Shown here one piece after another: positions 59,877 to 64,000 of a DNA stretch of 64,000 nucleotides. The DNA is from Microglena sp. YARC. Taxonomy: Eukaryota; Chlorophyta; Chlorophyceae; Chlamydomonadales; Chlamydomonadaceae. Made by a program: the position numbers and the translations under genes. The stretch spans positions 84,275,151-84,339,150 of the forward strand of contig CM039463.1 in the NCBI GenBank assembly GCA_022414725.1, read 5' to 3'. Position 1 is the first letter of the stretch, and every line of letters starts with the position of its first letter. Below the pieces are notes generated by a model that was not told the DNA's origin, searched no databases, and saw nothing but the letters and a program-made list of their open reading frames with translations.

Positions 59877-60292
59877 TAAGTGGCAACTTATCTTGCACCC
59901 AAAGCCATGCAGCCCCCCCCCCCCCCACACACACACACACCACCACCACCACCACCACACACCTTCAAGGTTCTGATTTCGCTCCCTTTGCTATTGCACC
60001 CAAAGCCATGCAGCCCCCACCCCCCACCAGCACCACACCACCACACACCTTCAGGGTACTGAGTTTGTTCCCTTTGCTATTGCATCCAAAGCCCAGGTAG
60101 CAGCTTCTGTCGATCAGTGTCAACGTACCTTGCACCCAAAGCCATGCAGCCCCCCCCCCCCCCCACACACACACACCACCACCACCACCACCACCACCAC
60201 ACACCTTCAAGGTACTGAGTCCGCTCCCTTGGCTGTTGCATCCAAAGCCCTGGTAGCAGTTTCCGTTGATCAGTGCCAACTTATCCTTCCTC
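59877..60292 (+). repeat. 3' UTR repeats that copy the pherophorin CDS end
   Basis: The segment from the last codons to the UTR (CCCTGGCAGCAGCTTTCGTT, GATAAGTGGCAACTTATCTT) reappears diverged near 60093 and 60248. C-runs, CA and CCA repeats and a CACCTTCARGGTNCTGAKTTYG block sit between copies. The copies lack the intact frame. Confidence 0.8.
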
Positions 60293-60314
60293 GCCCTGCA
60301 CAGCTGTCAGGAAT

Positions 60315-60485
60315 AGCCAAGCCCCCCTGTTCCCCACCTCTCCTTCCCCTCTCCCTCCCCTCTCCCTCCCCTTCCCCCCCCCCCCCCCCTCCTCCCCCCC
60401 TCTCCCCCCCCCCCCCTCTCCTTCCCCTCTCTCCCTCTCTCTGCCCCCCCTCTCCTTCCCCTCTCCCTCTTCCCCCCCTCCCCTC
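60315..60485 (+). repeat. C/T-rich low-complexity tract
   Basis: CCCCTCTCCCTCCCCTTCCC and poly-C runs; frames across it are composition artefacts. Confidence 0.93.
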
Positions 60486-60729
60486 TGCGGCGGTCTGCTG
60501 GACTGGTCTGTCCATCTGGCAGCCTACCTGATTCATGATGTGGCGGCACCTCCACCTCGTCCCTTGTAAAATCATCCATCAACTTCTGCCCCGACTGGAA
60601 ATCCTATTGAGCTGCCAGGGAATGTCACTCCTCCCCCTTCCCCCCCTCTGTCAACACCACGACTGCAGATCGTAGGACTGTCAAGTTCATGTCACCCCCA
60701 CTGCTAGATAGAGTTGAATATCACGACCA

Positions 60730-60860
60730 GCTCCTGATCCGGGGTTTTCGCGGGTAGATCCAAAGTTTTACCTGGGATCTAAACTCTGAGGTTTTATCCC
60801 AGGTCCAAGATTTTACCTGGTAAATCCGAGATCCGAGTTTTCACCTGATAGATTTGAAAG
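60730..60860 (+). repeat. about 30-bp degenerate repeats
   Basis: Three to four units of the type GATCCGAGTTTTACCTGGTA, diverged. Confidence 0.65.
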
Positions 60861-60884
60861 TTAATAAATGTCCAGGTAGAGCCA

Positions 60885-61165
60885 TTGCTTGCCTGGTCTT
60901 GCATGTACCTGATGAAGTTGCTAGTGTGTACAGTGCACTGACCTTGCTTGTACCTGAAGTTGCCAGTTTGTACAGTGCCTGACCTTGCCTGTACCTGAGT
61001 AAGTTGCCAGTGTGTACAGTGCACTGTCTGCGGACAAGCGGGCGGTGGACCCGTGTTGTTGGAGTATCTCGCCAGCACCTTAATGTGTTTGTACCGCACC
61101 GCCAAGAGGAAGTAGCTATTGCCTGATTGCATGGCCTTGCCTGTACCTGAGGAGGTTAGGATATA
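60885..61165 (+). repeat. about 55-bp degenerate minisatellite
   Basis: Units CTTGCCTGTACCTGAGGAAG, TTGCCAGTGTGTACAGTGCA and CTGAC, three close copies and one partial (61136-61160). Confidence 0.8.
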
Positions 61166-62756
61166 GATAAGGGACAAGTCAGAGCCATTGTTCACACCTA
61201 AGGGGGAATCCCATGCCACTCTCAAGGTTATGTTTTTGTTTGCATAAAGGGTGATCTCCCTGCACTAGTCCTAGACTGGAAGGATTATACCGGTATGTGA
61301 TTTGATTAGATATGGCTTCCACTGTTTCATTGTTTTGCTACTTGCAGTAGCTTCCAACCAGCTCTACTGGCCAGCCACTGGGGCAAGCCCAAAGCTGGCA
61401 GCTGCATTGGAATGCCTGTCATGTCAGTTTTCAGACACACCAGCTAGCTTCAAGTCCAGGGAAAGGGAGCTGCCTAAAAGCTGCTACCAAAACCCTAAAT
61501 AGGAAGCAGTGAGGGGAATCTCATGCTGACCAAGGCTGTGGCTTCATCCGCTTCCCAGCCTAGCTCAGGTTGAGCTCCTGTCTCATCCAGTATCTCCGAT
61601 CAGAGCTTCAGCCAAATTGCTGGCTGGAGCTATATAGCTGGAGATACATAGCTCCAGCCAAATTGCTGGCTGGAGCTATCTAACCAAGTTCAAGCTCAGA
61701 TTAGAGCGCAGACTGCCACTGGTTAGCTTTGCGTCATTGTGTCTCAGGTAAAATCATATACTATGATGGGATGGGATCAGATCACCCAAACGGTCACTGA
61801 TTAGCTTTGTGTCTCAAATCAAATCATCTCTCCCATCACTGATCGGCTTTGTGTCTCTAAGCAGATTATCTCTCCCATCACTGATTAGCTTTGTGTTCTT
61901 TGTGTGATAAGCTTTGTGTCTTGTGTGATTAACTTTGTGTCTTGTGTGAAGCTTTGTGTCTTGTGTTTTCTGTGTGAAGCTTTTTGTCTTGTGTTCTTTG
62001 TGTGATTAGCTTTGGTTGTAGATAGTTCCTACAGTCCGCGGCTAGACCAAATAGGCTAAAGGGACTTGCCCAAATAGGACAGGAGGAGTATAACGAAAAA
62101 CACTGATGAACTGAACTCCAAACAATCGATATATCTTGTTTCCTTTGTTTTGGCTGAGTGCTGCGATGTGACCTGCGATCGGATATCTCCTGCTGATGGT
62201 AGACGCTTTGCTTGCATTGTGTTACATCACTCAGCTGAGGGATATACGAAATGAAGATTAGCATGCACCCGACGAATTTATAAATTGTAGGAAATGCGGA
62301 TTAGCACGTTGTAGGTGCAGCTCCCCTATATGAACATTTCGATCCTGCCAATTTCAGAAAATGCTCAATGTTGAAGAGTTGGTATGGTGAAGATATCTGA
62401 CAGAATTGTCAATGTATTTATAATGGCACTGATTGTTACCATTTAATTTGACTTAATCATCGGCATGGCACGAACTCCGGGCCCTGTTGTTTACAATTTG
62501 CTGGGGTTCAGTTCAACACAGCTTGTTTTATAAACAGCCCTTCCCAATATTGAGGTTGGGCAAGTATTTTTAGCCTCTTTGGCTACACGTTGACCGGCTG
62601 GACTGTAAAACACATATAATCCCGTTGACATCAGCTGTTTGTTGGGCCCATTGATTCATTTCTGGCGACAAGCAGCGGCTTCGAGGCAGCTCCCTGGTCC
62701 AGCACCTGCACTAGGGGGCCAGCTTTGAAGCTGCAGCGCAGCGGGAATATTTACCT
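61166..62756. repeat. noncoding region with short repeats
   Basis: Inverted and direct copies of TAGCTCCAGCCAAATTGCTG with GCTGGAGCTAT at 61608-61685; a TTAGCTTTGTGTCT-type minisatellite at 61730-62015; and GAGGTTGGGCAA..TTTTTAGCCT at 62552-62580, related to 55631-55660. No gene was recognised. Confidence 0.55.
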
Positions 62757-62890
62757 TGGATTGTTACAGATTTTCAGCCAAGTCAGGGCTGCTCGCCGTC
62801 ATCGCATTCTGAATTCCCCAGTGCTTACCCACGGAGCATACTATGCGGATAAGACAGTTTAAATACTTGTCCAGTTCAGCTCAGCTGTGT
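62757..62890 (+). repeat. dispersed repeat shared with 5528-5675
   Basis: TTTTCAGCCA..GGGCTGCTCGCCGTC, then CCCACGGA..AC, then GGATWAGACAGTTTAAA..CTTG are in the same order and spacing at both sites. The copy after the IDH gene is in the same orientation. Confidence 0.7.
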
Positions 62891-63730
62891 AGCAAGCAAT
62901 CTGTTATCTGCATATTGGACCTGGTTACATGGCCCCAGTCAGGTATTTTCTAGGCATCTCCGGTAGTAAAAATCTATCACCAGGAAATGGAATCTTTGTC
63001 GGAATCTAAGCATTCTTAATTTCTGATCAAATGTAATTTATCCAATCTCTTCATACATGCATAGATAAACTGAGATATCTTCGCACTACCTTCCACTTCT
63101 GGATTACAAATCAGATAATGATGAGTAATCATTTTGCTCTCAGATAGGGAAATCGGTTTCTGAATTCTGATGCTTTCTTCTCGAATTCAGAAAGGCTTCA
63201 TCAGCAAATTCAAAAACACACGAATACATATTGCAGACGGAGCCGACTGGATATGGAAAGAATGTGCATGGGACGTTGTCTTCAACAAGCACAGCCTCAT
63301 GCCTTGTAATAAACGGTTTACTTATCATGGGTGCACTCGAGTATTCCGAATGCAAGGCAGGATCCTTGCTTTCAGACAGAGAGGATATGTATGTGCATCG
63401 TAGATACCTAGCTAAACCCTATTATATTGAGGCGTAGGCCCTATCTTACCCTGGTACACAGGGCAGGAAGATAGAGTTGCCGCTACTCGGTAACTAGTCG
63501 GTAGGTTCTTGGCCCTTAGGATCTGCGTAATCCTCGCAACCTTTTGGCTCGTGATGGGTCTTGTTAGATCCCAAATGCCTTTGACAGATAAGATATATAG
63601 ACTCCAGGTTTCCCAAAGCTATGCATCCAGGTTCATGAAGGCGATACAGGACATCCTGGTGATCATAACTGAACAGATACTGAAAACATACAAACATGTT
63701 CTTCATACAAGCAAGCATGCTTAAGTGTAG
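62891..63730. other. no gene recognised
   Basis: Open frames on both strands between 63140 and 63440 are short and lack any recognised motif. Confidence 0.35.
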
Positions 63731-63734
63731 TGGC

Positions 63735-64000
63735 ATAGTATGCAAGACTAAAATAGCCCAGCAAGCACAACTGTCATAGCATAAATTGCCCAACTGAAAT
63801 AGCACTGCATGCACGACTGTCTAGCATTGATTGCCCAACTGAAATGGCATTAGCATGCACGACTGTATAGCAAAGATTGCCCAACTGAAATAGTGTAGCA
63901 TGCATGACTGGCAAAGCATAGCTTGCCCAACTCAAATAGCATTGCATGCACGACTGTCTAGCATAGATTGAGGCAATCTGATTGCCCTACTGAAATAACA
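63735..64000 (+). repeat. about 50-bp minisatellite running off the window
   Basis: At least five units of GATTGCCCAACTGAAATAGC, ATTGCATGCACGACTGTCTAGC, diverged. The array continues to the window end. Confidence 0.9.

Noticed and set aside
60794..61225. 143-codon minus-strand frame
   Set aside because: It runs through the 55-bp minisatellite and its repeats explain the frame; no motif was recognised.

Overview
The window looks like nuclear DNA from a chlorophyte green alga, most likely Chlamydomonadales (volvocine or Haematococcus-like). The evidence is a complete two-domain pherophorin gene (an extracellular-matrix family known from volvocine algae), GT-AG introns rich in minisatellites, interspersed CCCTAAA-type telomere-like repeats and Ty1/copia LTR retrotransposons. 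No bacterial features were seen. Only two well-supported host genes are present; most of the rest is mobile or repetitive DNA.

Layout: (1) 1-5436, the 3' half of a gene for a regulatory-type NAD-isocitrate dehydrogenase subunit (five exons, plus two extra copies of exon 2). (2) 5437-7682, noncoding DNA with diverged repeats. (3) 7683-7996 and 14049-14213, a small Cys/Lys-rich protein gene split by copia element A1 (7997-14043, TSD CCCGC). A1 encodes only gag and protease and carries two LINE insertions. (4) 14967-24970, copia element B1 (minus strand, TSD GCTTC), itself split by copia element C (17811-20948, TSD ACCGC). (5) 25501-32755, a very large inverted repeat with tandem-repeat arms, 32-bp perfect palindromes and CA/TG tracts around a 2.6-kb centre; it resembles a foldback transposon. 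(6) 32756-39598, copia element B2 (plus strand, TSD GTTGT), inserted in the right arm of that structure. (7) 40153-43725, copia-related element A2, cut off by a 1000-N gap (43726-44725). (8) 44726 to about 51793, an extremely error-rich second copy of 36949-43725 that also supplies the missing 3' LTR of A2; I read it as a scaffolding or polishing artefact. (9) 51794-54647, noncoding DNA with a tandem duplication and a 92-bp foldback. (10) 54648-59876, the pherophorin gene (six exons, about 563 aa, phases all consistent). (11) 59877-64000, noncoding DNA with minisatellites.

The most striking property is that introns of both host genes contain serial partial copies of their own exon boundaries ('exon-edge echoes'): acceptor plus start of the next exon, or end of the exon plus donor, repeated up to four or five times. 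In the IDH gene a whole 46-nt exon is triplicated in splice-competent form, and both extra copies replace YGN with CDT in the family signature.

The four LTR-element copies whose 5' LTR can be read accurately share one priming arrangement: GGTTAT follows the 5' LTR directly, matching the complement of the tRNA-Met anticodon loop, as in Drosophila copia half-tRNA priming. Host-gene functions are mitochondrial TCA-cycle metabolism (IDH) and cell-wall or extracellular-matrix structure (pherophorin); nothing suggests that they work together.
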